Source of the DNA: Spirochaetia bacterium
GTDB lineage: Bacteria; Spirochaetota; Spirochaetia; Treponematales; Rectinemataceae
Assembly (NCBI GenBank): GCA_029975555.1
Contig: JARKOY010000079.1
Span: forward strand, 1-64,000
Length of the DNA: 64,000 nt
Direction of reading: 5' to 3'
A program made the position numbers and the translations under genes. The notes under the pieces were generated by a model. That model saw nothing but the letters and a program-made list of their open reading frames with translations, searched no databases and was not told where the DNA came from. Shown here piece by piece: positions 16,073 through 24,229 of the stretch. Every line of letters begins with the position of its first letter. Positions within the stretch are counted from its first letter, which is position 1.

Positions 16073-16918
16073 ATGCACAAGGTACTCGTCGGCACATCGG
16101 GTTGGAACTACGAGGGCTGGAAGGGCTCTTTCTATCCGGAGAAGCTGCCCAGGACAAAGTGGCTCGAATACTATACCCGTAACTTCCAGACCATCGAAGT
16201 CAACGCCACCTTCTACCACGAGATGAGGAAATCCACCTACAAAAAATGGAGGGAAGGGACGCCGGACGGCTTCTGCTGGGCGGTGAAGGCCAACCGCTTC
16301 ATCACCCACATCAAGCGACTCCGCGATGTGGCAGAGCCCCTCAAGCGCTTCTTCGGGTCTGCAAGCGTTCTGGGCGACAAGCTGGGGCCCGTGCTTTTTC
16401 AACTTCCTCCGTCCCTCGGCTTCGACAGAGCCGTGCTGGAGGAATTCTGCGCCAGTCTGCACGATGCCGCCCGGTCGAGCGCCGGCCTTCCCGAAGGTGT
16501 GCGCTGCGCCATAGAGCCGAGACATGAGAGCTGGATGCAGGACGAGGCGCTCGCCTGCCTGCGGGAGCTCGGCTTCGGCTTCTGCATTTCCGACACAGGA
16601 GGGCGCTACCCCTATACAGAGGCCGTCACGTCGGACTTCGCCTACATCCGCCTGCACGGTCCCACGACGCTCTACGCCTCATCGTATTCCGGGCCCGAAC
16701 TTGAGCGCTGGGCCGCGCGCATCGCAGCGCTCGACAAGGATGCCTACATCTACTTCGACAACAGCGTCATGGCCTATGCCCCGACCAATGCGCTCGAATT
16801 GAAAAGACTCGCAGAAAAAATCGAAACACTGAGAGCTTCACTCCGAACAGCGCCCAACCAGAAAACATCGGAGGCGCGACCAGACCCGACTCATGACAAA
16901 ACTGCGCCGCCACGGTGA
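16073..16918 (+). CDS. DUF72 family protein (YecE-like)
   Basis: A 281-residue TIM-barrel-like DUF72 protein. VLVGTSGWNYEGWKGSFYPEKLP at the start, YYTRNFQTIEVNATFYHEM and the C-terminal DAYIYFDNSVMAYAPTNALEL are diagnostic of the family. The biochemical role is unknown; a nuclease or phosphoesterase-like activity has been suspected from the fold. The track runs upstream to 15770, but the family N-terminus begins at ATG 16073 with GGGAGAGGG before it. It ends 8 nt from the convergent D-LDH gene. The last 30 residues are a low-complexity, hydrophilic extension. Confidence 0.88.
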   Translation: MHKVLVGTSGWNYEGWKGSFYPEKLPRTKWLEYYTRNFQTIEVNATFYHEMRKSTYKKWREGTPDGFCWAVKANRFITHIKRLRDVAEPLKRFFGSASVLGDKLGPVLFQLPPSLGFDRAVLEEFCASLHDAARSSAGLPEGVRCAIEPRHESWMQDEALACLRELGFGFCISDTGGRYPYTEAVTSDFAYIRLHGPTTLYASSYSGPELERWAARIAALDKDAYIYFDNSVMAYAPTNALELKRLAEKIETLRASLRTAPNQKTSEARPDPTHDKTAPPR

Positions 16919-16925
16919 TTCTACT

Positions 16926-18017
16926 TTACGACCTATCGTTCCAGCAGAATTCGTCCCCCTTCTTTGTACATCCAGAGGCCTTCCCGAAAGCCGTGCACTT
17001 ATAGCAGATTTCGTTCGGCGCCTTTTTCTCGATGGCCCAGAGCCGAATATTGTCGAGAGTCACCCGCGCGATCTCACTCAAGGCCTCTTCCGTCAGAAAA
17101 GCCTGATGCGCAGTCAAGAGCACGTTGGGCAACTGAAGGAGGCGTGCGAGCACGTCGTCTCTGATCGGGGCGAGCGACCAGTCCTCGAAGAAGTATTCAT
17201 CCTCTTCCTCGTAGACGTCGAGCCCTGCTCCGCGTATTCTGCCTTCGACCAGCGCCTCGATGAGCGCCTTGGTGTCGATGAGTGCACCGCGGCCGGTGTT
17301 GATGAGGATGACGTCCTTTTTCATCATCGCGAGGCTCTCGGCATTGATCATGTGATGATTTTCCGGCGTCAGCGGACAGTGCAAGCTGATGACATCCGAT
17401 TCGCGGTACAGTTCCTCGCGGCTGACATACCGAGCTCCGATGCTCTCCGCAAAAGCCTGATCAGGATACGGGTCGTTCAGGAGAAGCTTCATGCCGTATC
17501 CATGTAAAATTGACGCCAGGATTCTGCCAATTTTCCCCGTGCCGATGATACCGGCGGTCCTGCCGTACAGGTCGCGACCGATCAGTCCGTTCAGCGCGAA
17601 ATTCCCGTCCCGAGTCCGATTGTACGCGAAGTGAATCCGTCGATTCAGCGTCTGCAACAGGGCCACCGCATGCTCCGCCACGGCGTGGGGCGAATAGGCC
17701 GGCACCCGCACGACATGAATTTTCTGCCACACTGCTTCGAGATCGACATTGTTGTAGCCGGCGCAACGCAGCGCGATCAGTTTCACACCGCCGCGGGCGA
17801 GCACATCCACCGTCCCCCTGTCGACGGCATCGTTGACGAAGACGCATACGACCTCGTGTCCGGAGGCAAGACTCGCCGTCGCTGCGTTCAGCTTTCCCTC
17901 AAAAAAATCAAACTGAAAATCGATCTCCGAGAATGCCGCGGCATCTGCGGCCCGAAGAAAATACTCCTTGTCGTAAGGTTTGGTGTCAAAAAAGGCCACC
18001 TTGATTGTCCGGTTCAT
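16926..18017 (-). CDS. ldhA: D-lactate dehydrogenase (2-hydroxyacid dehydrogenase)
   Basis: A 363-residue NAD-dependent enzyme reducing pyruvate to D-lactate in fermentation. RCAGYNNVDLEA supplies the substrate-binding Arg region. GIIGTGKIGRILA is the NAD-binding glycine motif. The catalytic Arg lies in LINTGRGALID, Glu in DVYEEEDEYF and His in NVLLTAHQAFLT. A 30-residue C-terminal extension (NEICYKCTAFGKASGCTKKGDEFCW) contains four cysteines and is not needed for the fold. GAGGAG precedes the ATG. Monocistronic. A related 2-hydroxyacid dehydrogenase is possible, but length and motifs favour D-LDH. Confidence 0.88.
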   Translation of the reverse strand: MNRTIKVAFFDTKPYDKEYFLRAADAAAFSEIDFQFDFFEGKLNAATASLASGHEVVCVFVNDAVDRGTVDVLARGGVKLIALRCAGYNNVDLEAVWQKIHVVRVPAYSPHAVAEHAVALLQTLNRRIHFAYNRTRDGNFALNGLIGRDLYGRTAGIIGTGKIGRILASILHGYGMKLLLNDPYPDQAFAESIGARYVSREELYRESDVISLHCPLTPENHHMINAESLAMMKKDVILINTGRGALIDTKALIEALVEGRIRGAGLDVYEEEDEYFFEDWSLAPIRDDVLARLLQLPNVLLTAHQAFLTEEALSEIARVTLDNIRLWAIEKKAPNEICYKCTAFGKASGCTKKGDEFCWNDRS

Positions 18018-18306
18018 TATCGACTCCTCAATACGTCCTATAATGTAATGGAATTTTTAGAAACGCCCAAATACCTCAGTACATCATCCCCAGCAGCCAC
18101 AATCGTAATTTGGCGTCAACAAGATTTTCCTTCTTCAACCCTCAGGTTACATTTCCCCATGATCGTCATGAGCTTGCATCGTCACAAGTATATCGCGAGC
18201 GCATGTATCCTGGCCTCTGAGAGTCGCCTCCGCACGGGCTGCTCGCCGAAGCGGCGCTGCAATCGCAATGGGAGAGAGTATTACGCTTTATCATTACTTT
18301 GTTGTT

Positions 18307-18341
18307 CACCGATATATCGGTATCAAAAACCGAATATTCGG
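18307..18341. promoter_or_regulatory. Twin 14-bp palindromes, probable activator sites for dps
   Basis: ACCGATATATCGGT (18307-18320) and ACCGAATATTCGGT (18328-18341) are both perfect palindromes with the same ACCGA/TCGGT ends. Their centres are 21 bp apart, i.e. two DNA turns on the same helix face. They lie 130-160 bp upstream of a sigma-54 promoter, the usual place for enhancer-binding-protein sites. Confidence 0.7.
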
Positions 18342-18468
18342 TATTCGGTGGACAAAAAGCGCAGCGGCGAGTGCAAAGGAGCACGAAAAAGGCTTCGCCG
18401 AAACAGAACAACAACGTATTTTTATTCATTACAATAAAATGAGAAGAACGATCGCAAAATAGAAAATA

Positions 18469-18485
18469 TTGGCACGAATTTTGCT
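18469..18485 (+). promoter_or_regulatory. Sigma-54 (RpoN) promoter of dps
   Basis: TTGGCACG-AATT-TTGCT matches the -24/-12 consensus YTGGCACGrNNNTTGCW at every constrained position, with GG and GC 12 nt apart. The predicted start is near 18496, leaving a leader of about 28 nt that contains the AAGGAG ribosome-binding site. No comparable sigma-70 promoter is evident. Confidence 0.75.
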
Positions 18486-18524
18486 TTCTTATAAATAGAA
18501 CTAAAAATACCAAGGAGAATCACT

Positions 18525-18965
18525 ATGAGTACAAAGATCAATGAACGCCTTTCAAACCACGTGGCCGACCTGGCCGCCGTATTCTTCAAACTCCACGATT
18601 ACCACTGGCACGTCCGGGGTCCACGCTTCAAAACCATCCACGAGCTGACCGAGTCCTACTACGATGACATCAACGAGGTGCTGGATGCCGTGGCGGAACG
18701 GCTGGTACAGCGGGGCGGCGTTGCTCCAGCGAGCCTCAAGACCTATATGGACAAGACCAAGATCGCGGTTCCGGAGAAGGGCAGCTACACGGACGAGGAG
18801 GTCGTCGCCGGCGTCAAGGCCGACTTCGAGTATCTGCTCAAGGAATTCAAGGAAACCCGCCGGCTTGCGGCTGAGGAAGACGACGCGGCGACCGACAACC
18901 TCTTTGCCGACTACATCACCGATCTGGAAAAGAAAATCTGGATGCTCCGCGCCACCCTCGGCTAA
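18525..18965 (+). CDS. dps: Dps family ferritin-like DNA-protection protein
   Basis: A 146-residue Dps/NapA protein. It forms dodecamers that oxidise and store iron using peroxide, protecting DNA. The inter-subunit ferroxidase centre is visible in KLHDYHWHVRGPRFKTIHELTESYYDDINEVLDAVAERL (His, Asp and Glu ligands). Length is normal. AAGGAG lies 7 nt before the ATG. Its promoter appears to be RpoN-dependent, which is unusual for dps and suggests activation by a signal-responsive enhancer-binding protein. A stem-loop follows the stop codon. Confidence 0.93.
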   Translation: MSTKINERLSNHVADLAAVFFKLHDYHWHVRGPRFKTIHELTESYYDDINEVLDAVAERLVQRGGVAPASLKTYMDKTKIAVPEKGSYTDEEVVAGVKADFEYLLKEFKETRRLAAEEDDAATDNLFADYITDLEKKIWMLRATLG

Positions 18966-18982
18966 AGAAAATCACCACGCAG

Positions 18983-19019
18983 GGGCCCTTCGGCGGACTC
19001 GAAGTTCGCGGGAGGGCCC
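18983..19019. terminator. Hairpin between convergent dps and ftsK
   Basis: GGGCCCT (18983-18989) pairs with AGGGCCC (19013-19019), with an inner GCGGAC/GTTCGC stem. The U-runs are poor on both strands, so it may be a weak or factor-assisted terminator shared by the convergent genes. Confidence 0.45.
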
Positions 19020-21512
19020 TCATTCATCATTGTCAGGATCATTCTCTCCCACAGCGTGCACACCACCTCCGTCGAACATGTCCGGATTTCGCAGCACGTC
19101 CCTGGGCTTGGAGCCCTGGGCAGGGCCGACGATGCCTTTTTCTTCCATCATCTCGACGAGCCGGGCCGCGCGGTTGAAGCCGATCTTGAGGCGGCGCTGG
19201 ATGTAGCTGACTGAAGCCTTGCCCTGCTGAAGCACGATCTCGAGGGCCTTCTGGAAAAGGGGGTCGCTGCCGTCCTCATCGAAGAGGCTTGGCTCGTCGG
19301 TTTCCTCTTCATCTATGAATATCTCTTCGTCGATGTACTCGGGTTCGCCCAAAGTCTTGACGTGGGCAACGACGCGCTCCACCTCTTCCTCGGAGACGAA
19401 GGCGCCCTGCATGCGGACGGGGAAGGGATCCTGAGCGCCGGAGAAGAGCATGTCGCCGCGCCCCAGAAGTTTTTCGGCGCCCACCATGTCGATGATGGTG
19501 CGGCTGTCGAATTTGCTCGCGACCATGAAGGCGATGCGCGAGGGAATGTTGGCCTTTATGAGGCCTGTAATGACATCGATGCTGGGACGCTGGGTCGCGA
19601 GGACGAGGTGGATACCCACGGCGCGGGCCATGGCGGCGAGGCGCGCGAGGGTGGACTCGAGTTCCTTGCCGGTGGTCTGCATGAGATCGGCGAATTCGTC
19701 GATGATGACGACGATGTAAGGCAGTTTTTCCTGTGCGAGGTTGCGCTCGCGGACGCGTCGGTTGTACGAGCGGATGTCGCGCACGCCGAGGCTGTCGAGC
19801 ATGGAGTAGCGGCGCTCCATCTCGCAGATGCAGTACTGAAGCGCCTGGAAGGCCTTCTTGGCCTCGGTGACGACAGGCGTCATGAGGTGGGGTATGTCGT
19901 TGTAGAGTTTGAGCTCGACGATCTTGGGGTCGATGAGGAGAAGCTTCACTTCTTCGGGCGTACGCTTGTAAAGAATCGAGAGGATGATCGAGTTGACGCA
20001 GACGGACTTGCCTGAGCCGGTGGCGCCCGCAATGAGCAGGTGGGGCATCTGGGTGAGGTCGACGAGCTGGACTTCACCGGTGATATCCTTGCCGAGGGCC
20101 ACAGGGATTTCCATCTTGGTCTGACGGAAAAGCTCGCTCTCGATCAGTTCGCGCAGGGAGACGATGGAACGGCGTTCGTTCGGCACCTCGATGCCTACGG
20201 CGTGCTTTCCGGGGATGGGCGCGACGATGCGCACGCTGGAGGCGGCGAGCCTGAGCGCGATGTTGTCGCTCAGGTTGGTGATCTTTGAGATTTTGACGCC
20301 GTGCGCGGGCAGAATTTCGAACATGGTGATCACAGGCCCTTTGCGGATGCCGGTCACTTCCGCCTCGATGCCGAATTCGGCGAGAGTCTCCTTCAACACG
20401 CCGGCGCTGGCTCGGGTCTTGTCGTCGATGATCCAGTACTGGCCGTCGGGGTAGGTGTTGAGCAGCCCGTCGATGGGCACATGGTAGGTTTTGGCCGCCT
20501 TGCGCTCGAGGATGCGCTCGACGATGGCGCGTTTGGGCTCTTCGCCGGGCTGCGCAGGGCGCGCCGGGGGGACGGAAGTGAAGGAGATACCGCCGGCGTC
20601 GAGTGTAGAAGAAGGCACCTGAGCTGCCGGAGATTCGCCTTGCCGGGATGGCTCGCGAGCCTGAACGGTGCTCCGTCCAGCCGTGCCGAGCGCCGACAGA
20701 TCGGAAGCGGGCGCCGTGCTGGCCCCAGCCGTCCATTCGGCCGTACCCTGAGCCGCCACTGCCTTCTCTTCGGACTTAAGTGGATCGGGAGGAGGCACTT
20801 CGGGGATATTGAGCGAAACATCCTTTTTCGCGAGGGCCTCTGCGCGCGCAAGACGAGCTTCCTCTTTCCGCTTGCGCCGTTCTTCTCGTTTCATCGAAGC
20901 GTTCTTCAAAAAGATCGCCAACCTCTGCCCAAAGCCTTGCGCCTCTCCATTCTTTTTCTTCTCTGCGCGGGTCTTGATGTAGCCATTTGCCTTGAGCCAC
21001 TCCGAGAGTTTCATGTAACCTGCGATCACCACCACGAGGCTCGCGGCACACAGAAAGCCCAGGGCCGCATACAGCGAAGAGAGCCCTACCTTCGCCATCG
21101 CGGGGTGGTTTTCGAAGAATGCTCCAGGGTTGCTCGACAGGCGCGCGAACCCCGTCACCACGACAAAAGGGAGGGCGGAAATGCCCAAAAGATAGGTCAA
21201 GCGTGGACAGAACTTGGGCACGAACGCGAGGCCAGCCGCCCAGAACAACCACAGGGGCAGATAATAGGCCGCCCACGAAAACACGCTCAAAAGAATCCTG
21301 CCTGGCACCACGAGCGGTTTCCAGATTCCAGGAAAATGCGTCCACAACAGCATGGACAGGAGCGCCACGCCCCCCGCGGTCGTAAACAAGAGCGCCACAA
21401 TGCCTCGGACGCTCTTCAGAGAGGAACGCGAGGCCGAAGCGCGGCGCACTGTTTTTCTTGCGACGACGACCGAGGCTTTGGGCTGAGGTTTTTTCTTTGC
21501 TTCCATGGGCAC
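19020..21512 (-). CDS. ftsK: DNA translocase FtsK/SpoIIIE
   Basis: An 830-residue septal DNA pump that segregates chromosome termini. Four N-terminal membrane helices occupy roughly residues 35-185 (first VRGIVALLFTTAGGVALLSM). A charged linker follows, then the motor domain with Walker A GATGSGKSVCVNS (about residue 495) and Walker B YIVVIIDEFADLM. A C-terminal winged-helix gamma domain (DPLFQKALEIVLQQGKASVSYIQRRLKIGFNRAARLVEMMEEKGIV) recognises orienting sequences. AGGA is spaced 5 nt from GTG 21512; ATG 21506 is the alternative start. Monocistronic, convergent with dps. Confidence 0.95.
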   Translation of the reverse strand: MPMEAKKKPQPKASVVVARKTVRRASASRSSLKSVRGIVALLFTTAGGVALLSMLLWTHFPGIWKPLVVPGRILLSVFSWAAYYLPLWLFWAAGLAFVPKFCPRLTYLLGISALPFVVVTGFARLSSNPGAFFENHPAMAKVGLSSLYAALGFLCAASLVVVIAGYMKLSEWLKANGYIKTRAEKKKNGEAQGFGQRLAIFLKNASMKREERRKRKEEARLARAEALAKKDVSLNIPEVPPPDPLKSEEKAVAAQGTAEWTAGASTAPASDLSALGTAGRSTVQAREPSRQGESPAAQVPSSTLDAGGISFTSVPPARPAQPGEEPKRAIVERILERKAAKTYHVPIDGLLNTYPDGQYWIIDDKTRASAGVLKETLAEFGIEAEVTGIRKGPVITMFEILPAHGVKISKITNLSDNIALRLAASSVRIVAPIPGKHAVGIEVPNERRSIVSLRELIESELFRQTKMEIPVALGKDITGEVQLVDLTQMPHLLIAGATGSGKSVCVNSIILSILYKRTPEEVKLLLIDPKIVELKLYNDIPHLMTPVVTEAKKAFQALQYCICEMERRYSMLDSLGVRDIRSYNRRVRERNLAQEKLPYIVVIIDEFADLMQTTGKELESTLARLAAMARAVGIHLVLATQRPSIDVITGLIKANIPSRIAFMVASKFDSRTIIDMVGAEKLLGRGDMLFSGAQDPFPVRMQGAFVSEEEVERVVAHVKTLGEPEYIDEEIFIDEEETDEPSLFDEDGSDPLFQKALEIVLQQGKASVSYIQRRLKIGFNRAARLVEMMEEKGIVGPAQGSKPRDVLRNPDMFDGGGVHAVGENDPDNDE

Positions 21513-21777
21513 ACCAATCCTGCTTTATTATCGGCATTTTCAGGCCTGGGCGTTACGGAGGACAGAGAGTATCTGCCACAATTTGCGTAAAGCTGAGATC
21601 CACATCAAGGCATAGAAAAAGACTTTTTTGAGGCCCGGGAGAACACGAATTTTACTTATTTTTCACAATTTGGTTCACTACTCCATTGCCGCGCAAGAGA
21701 ATGATACATTATACTTGTTCGGCCTGAAGGATGTCCGCAATCGCAGCTCCATCCTCAATCTCAAACAAGGAAACGAT

Positions 21778-22311
21778 ATGGAAATCAGAAAAGACCGCGT
21801 GGTCACCATCGATTATTCTCTCCGCGACGATACGGGAAGGCTCATCGATTCATCCGAAGGAGCCGAGCCCCTCGTGTACCTTCATGGGAATGAAAATATT
21901 ATTCCGGGGCTCGAAAAAGAGCTCGAAGGCAAGAATCCCGGCGACTCTATCGTGTGCAGCATAGCACCCGAAGACGCCTACGGCGACCGAGACGAGGCCC
22001 TCGTGTTCAAGGTCCAAAAAAAAGACTTCGGCGAGAACGTCGAGGTCGCACCTGGCATGCAGTTCGAGGCGCACGGGGAGAACGGTGTCCAGATCGTCAC
22101 GGTAGTCAAGATCGATGGCGAGGATGTCACGCTCGATGCGAACCATCCGCTCGCCGGAGAGACCCTTCATTTCGACGTGAAGGTCGTCGATGTCCGCGAA
22201 GCGACCCCCGATGAGCTCGAGCACGGGCATGTACATGGAAAGCACGACGAGTGCGGCGAGGACTGCGATTGTGGTGACGATTGCGACTGTGACGAAGACT
22301 GCTGCAGCTGA
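21778..22311 (+). CDS. slyD: FKBP-type peptidyl-prolyl isomerase, SlyD-like
   Basis: A 177-residue cytoplasmic folding catalyst. The FKBP core (VVTIDYSLRDDTGRLIDSSEGAEPLVYLHGNENIIPGLEKELEG) is interrupted by the SlyD insert-in-flap chaperone domain (roughly 70-125). A metal-binding tail, HGHVHGKHDECGEDCDCGDDCDCDEDCCS, is rich in His, Cys and Asp like the SlyD tail that delivers nickel to hydrogenase maturation. The track starts at 21628, but AAGGAAA before ATG 21778 and the family N-terminus favour MEIRKDRVV. The Asp-Cys repeats are more regular than in enteric SlyD. Confidence 0.92.
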   Translation: MEIRKDRVVTIDYSLRDDTGRLIDSSEGAEPLVYLHGNENIIPGLEKELEGKNPGDSIVCSIAPEDAYGDRDEALVFKVQKKDFGENVEVAPGMQFEAHGENGVQIVTVVKIDGEDVTLDANHPLAGETLHFDVKVVDVREATPDELEHGHVHGKHDECGEDCDCGDDCDCDEDCCS

Positions 22312-22350
22312 TCTGAATTTTCGATATTGTTTCTTCAATGATGGACATGT

Positions 22351-22743
22351 ATGAAATTATTTGCAAAACTGCATGTCCGATGGCTTGACATTGTGATTTT
22401 CGGTCTGGCCGTCGCCTTGGTGTTGGGAACATTTTTTCTGGTTCTAAATCGCCAAAGTGGTACTCGTTATGTCCATATAACGGGAGAAAGCGGAGAATGG
22501 ATCGCCCCCCTCGACAAAGAGGCTGAATACGAGGTGCCGGGGCCGCTCGGCACCACTGTGGTCCACATTCACGACGGAAAGGTGGCGATAGAAGATTCCC
22601 CCTGCAGAAACAAGATATGCATCCTGAGCGGTGCTATTTCCGAACCTGGACAATGGTTGGCGTGCCTTCCAAATCAGGTGTTCGTGCGCATTACAAGCAG
22701 CGAGAGTAACGATGAAGGGAGTGTCGATGCAGGTGTTTTCTAG
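22351..22743 (+). CDS. NusG domain II-containing membrane-anchored protein
   Basis: A 130-residue protein with one N-terminal helix (about residues 12-33, WLDIVIFGLAVALVLGTFFLVL) and an extracytoplasmic NusG-II-like beta domain containing SPCRNKICILSGAISEPGQWLACLPNQVFV. The three-cysteine pattern is typical of the family. This family is regularly found next to Gx (HepS-like) transporter genes and sometimes near RnfC/quinone-linked systems. Here its 3' end overlaps the Gx gene start by 17 nt, so the two products probably work together. Function unproven. Confidence 0.85.
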   Translation: MKLFAKLHVRWLDIVIFGLAVALVLGTFFLVLNRQSGTRYVHITGESGEWIAPLDKEAEYEVPGPLGTTVVHIHDGKVAIEDSPCRNKICILSGAISEPGQWLACLPNQVFVRITSSESNDEGSVDAGVF

Positions 22744-24091
22744 CGCTTCGAGCGAAGATTTTCGATCGCGCTTCGCGAATCGTTCAGATCTGACGGCGCT
22801 GCTGGCGGCGTTTTGCTTCTTTCTTTCCGCCATCGAATACATGCTGCCGAAGCCCCTGCCTTTCATGCGGCTCGGCATCGCGAATCTGCCGATACTGCTG
22901 GCAGTAGATTTTTTGCCTTTTAAGTGGTTTCTTGTGCTGGCCGCCGCAAAAGTGATCGGGATGAGCATCATATCGGGAACACTCTTTTCCTACGTAGCGC
23001 TGTTCAGCCTTGCAGGGACGATGGTCGCGGCGCTCGTGATGCGCGGGATCAGACGACTCGGCAGAGATTCGATCTCGCTGATCGGCGTTTCGATCGCAGG
23101 AGCCGTGATGTCGAACGCCATGCAGATGTTGATCGCACGCTTCGTCATCTTCGGCGAAGTCGCATGGCTGATTGCCCCGCTGTTTTTGCTGACGGGGCTC
23201 ATCACCGGGACAGCGATGGGTTTTTTCGCCGAATATTTTGTCGAGCATTCGAACTGGTATGCGTGCGCGACGGGCGCTTCGGAGGTAATGGATGCCGAAG
23301 GTGAGGGCGGTGTAGACCAAGAACCAGGCCGCACAGACAGAGGCTTGGCCGCTATGCCTACGAAGGCTGGAACAGACACCGCTTCAGAACAGGCAGACGC
23401 GCGTCGCCCAGCGGGACAGCTCGGCGCAAAAAACAAAAGACGAGCTGCGCGGCGCCAGCGCTATGAATCGCTGCTGGAGCCATGGATGGCAGCCGTGCTA
23501 GGCGTCGTGATCGCCGTAGTCTTTCTGCTGCAGCAAGGAATCTTCGTCAAAACACTGTTCCTTCTTCTGTTTATTTTCTGGACCTGGCTTGCGGGTAAAC
23601 GGTTTTCGCTGATTTCGACGCTGCTCGTGACGGTGGGGATCGTCGCGACGAATCTGCTCATTCCCTCGGGGCGTGTGCTGTTCAGGCTCGGACCAATCGT
23701 CATCACCGAAATGGCGCTCAGAGAAGGTCTTTCCAAGGCGCTCACCTTTGAGGGGCTCATGTACCTTTCCAAGGCGGCCATCATGCCGGGGCTTCACTTC
23801 CCTGGAAAGTTCGGCGCCATCATCGCGCAGGCTTTTCAGTATTACGACCGAGTCATCGAGTATCGCGGCAAGGTGCACGCAAAAACGATCGTCCGCGACA
23901 TCGATGTGCTGCTGCAAAAAGTCTGGCTGAGCCCGAAGCTTGTGGGAGAGCCTTCAGAGCAGATAGGCCAGGCCGCCAGCATGGTTTTCCCTTCAATGCA
24001 ATCCCGCACCCGCAGGTCCGTAGTATTTGTTCTCATTGTTGTTATTATAGTTGGTTGTATCCTCGGCGCGGCAAGGGCGACCGGCCTCTGA
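22727..24091 (+). CDS. Gx transporter family protein fused to a second polytopic domain
   Basis: 454 residues. Residues 1-175 or so match Gx/heptaprenyl-diphosphate-synthase-component-I-like membrane proteins (ALLAAFCFFLSAIEYMLPKPLPFMRLGIANLPILLAV), which resemble substrate-binding S-components of ECF importers. A hydrophilic linker of about 75 residues follows. A second domain then has several helices (WMAAVLGVVIAVVFLLQQGIFVKTLFLLLFIFWTWLAGKRFS) and a last helix, reminiscent of an EcfT/CbiQ scaffold. If so, S and T parts are fused and the ATPase lies elsewhere. ATG 22727 is preceded by AAGGGAG. The fusion interpretation is inference. Confidence 0.75.
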   Translation: MQVFSSASSEDFRSRFANRSDLTALLAAFCFFLSAIEYMLPKPLPFMRLGIANLPILLAVDFLPFKWFLVLAAAKVIGMSIISGTLFSYVALFSLAGTMVAALVMRGIRRLGRDSISLIGVSIAGAVMSNAMQMLIARFVIFGEVAWLIAPLFLLTGLITGTAMGFFAEYFVEHSNWYACATGASEVMDAEGEGGVDQEPGRTDRGLAAMPTKAGTDTASEQADARRPAGQLGAKNKRRAARRQRYESLLEPWMAAVLGVVIAVVFLLQQGIFVKTLFLLLFIFWTWLAGKRFSLISTLLVTVGIVATNLLIPSGRVLFRLGPIVITEMALREGLSKALTFEGLMYLSKAAIMPGLHFPGKFGAIIAQAFQYYDRVIEYRGKVHAKTIVRDIDVLLQKVWLSPKLVGEPSEQIGQAASMVFPSMQSRTRRSVVFVLIVVIIVGCILGAARATGL

Positions 24092-24178
24092 GCCATAGTT
24101 TTGACACCTCGAGGCTCGACGTCGCCCTTGGCATCACCCCTCGCTTTTCCAAAGCCCGCTTTTATTCTATGATACATC

Positions 24179-24218
24179 GAATAATCGAGGCATATTCTTC
24201 TTCCGATATCGATTATTC
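24179..24218 (+). promoter_or_regulatory. Inverted repeat in the leader of the decarboxylase operon
   Basis: GAATAATCG (24179-24187) and CGATTATTC (24210-24218) are perfect 9-bp complements around a 22-nt loop. The right arm lies immediately upstream of the ribosome-binding site GAGGTCACC. It could be an operator or an RNA hairpin affecting translation of the beta subunit. A possible -10 (TATGAT) lies just upstream, near 24168. Confidence 0.45.
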
Positions 24219-24229
24219 TTGAGGTCACC

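Larger units (their letters stand above)
18018..18524. other. 507-bp AT-rich intergenic region upstream of dps
   Basis: No gene seen; the short ORFs here are not credible. The region holds twin palindromes (18307-18341) and a sigma-54-type promoter (18469-18485) reading toward dps. Its low GC content stands out from both neighbours. The ldhA promoter must lie at its left edge. Confidence 0.55.

Noticed and set aside
18166-18513. 115-aa minus-strand ORF upstream of dps
   Set aside because: Overlaps palindromes and the sigma-54 promoter, has no ribosome-binding site and no recognisable fold.
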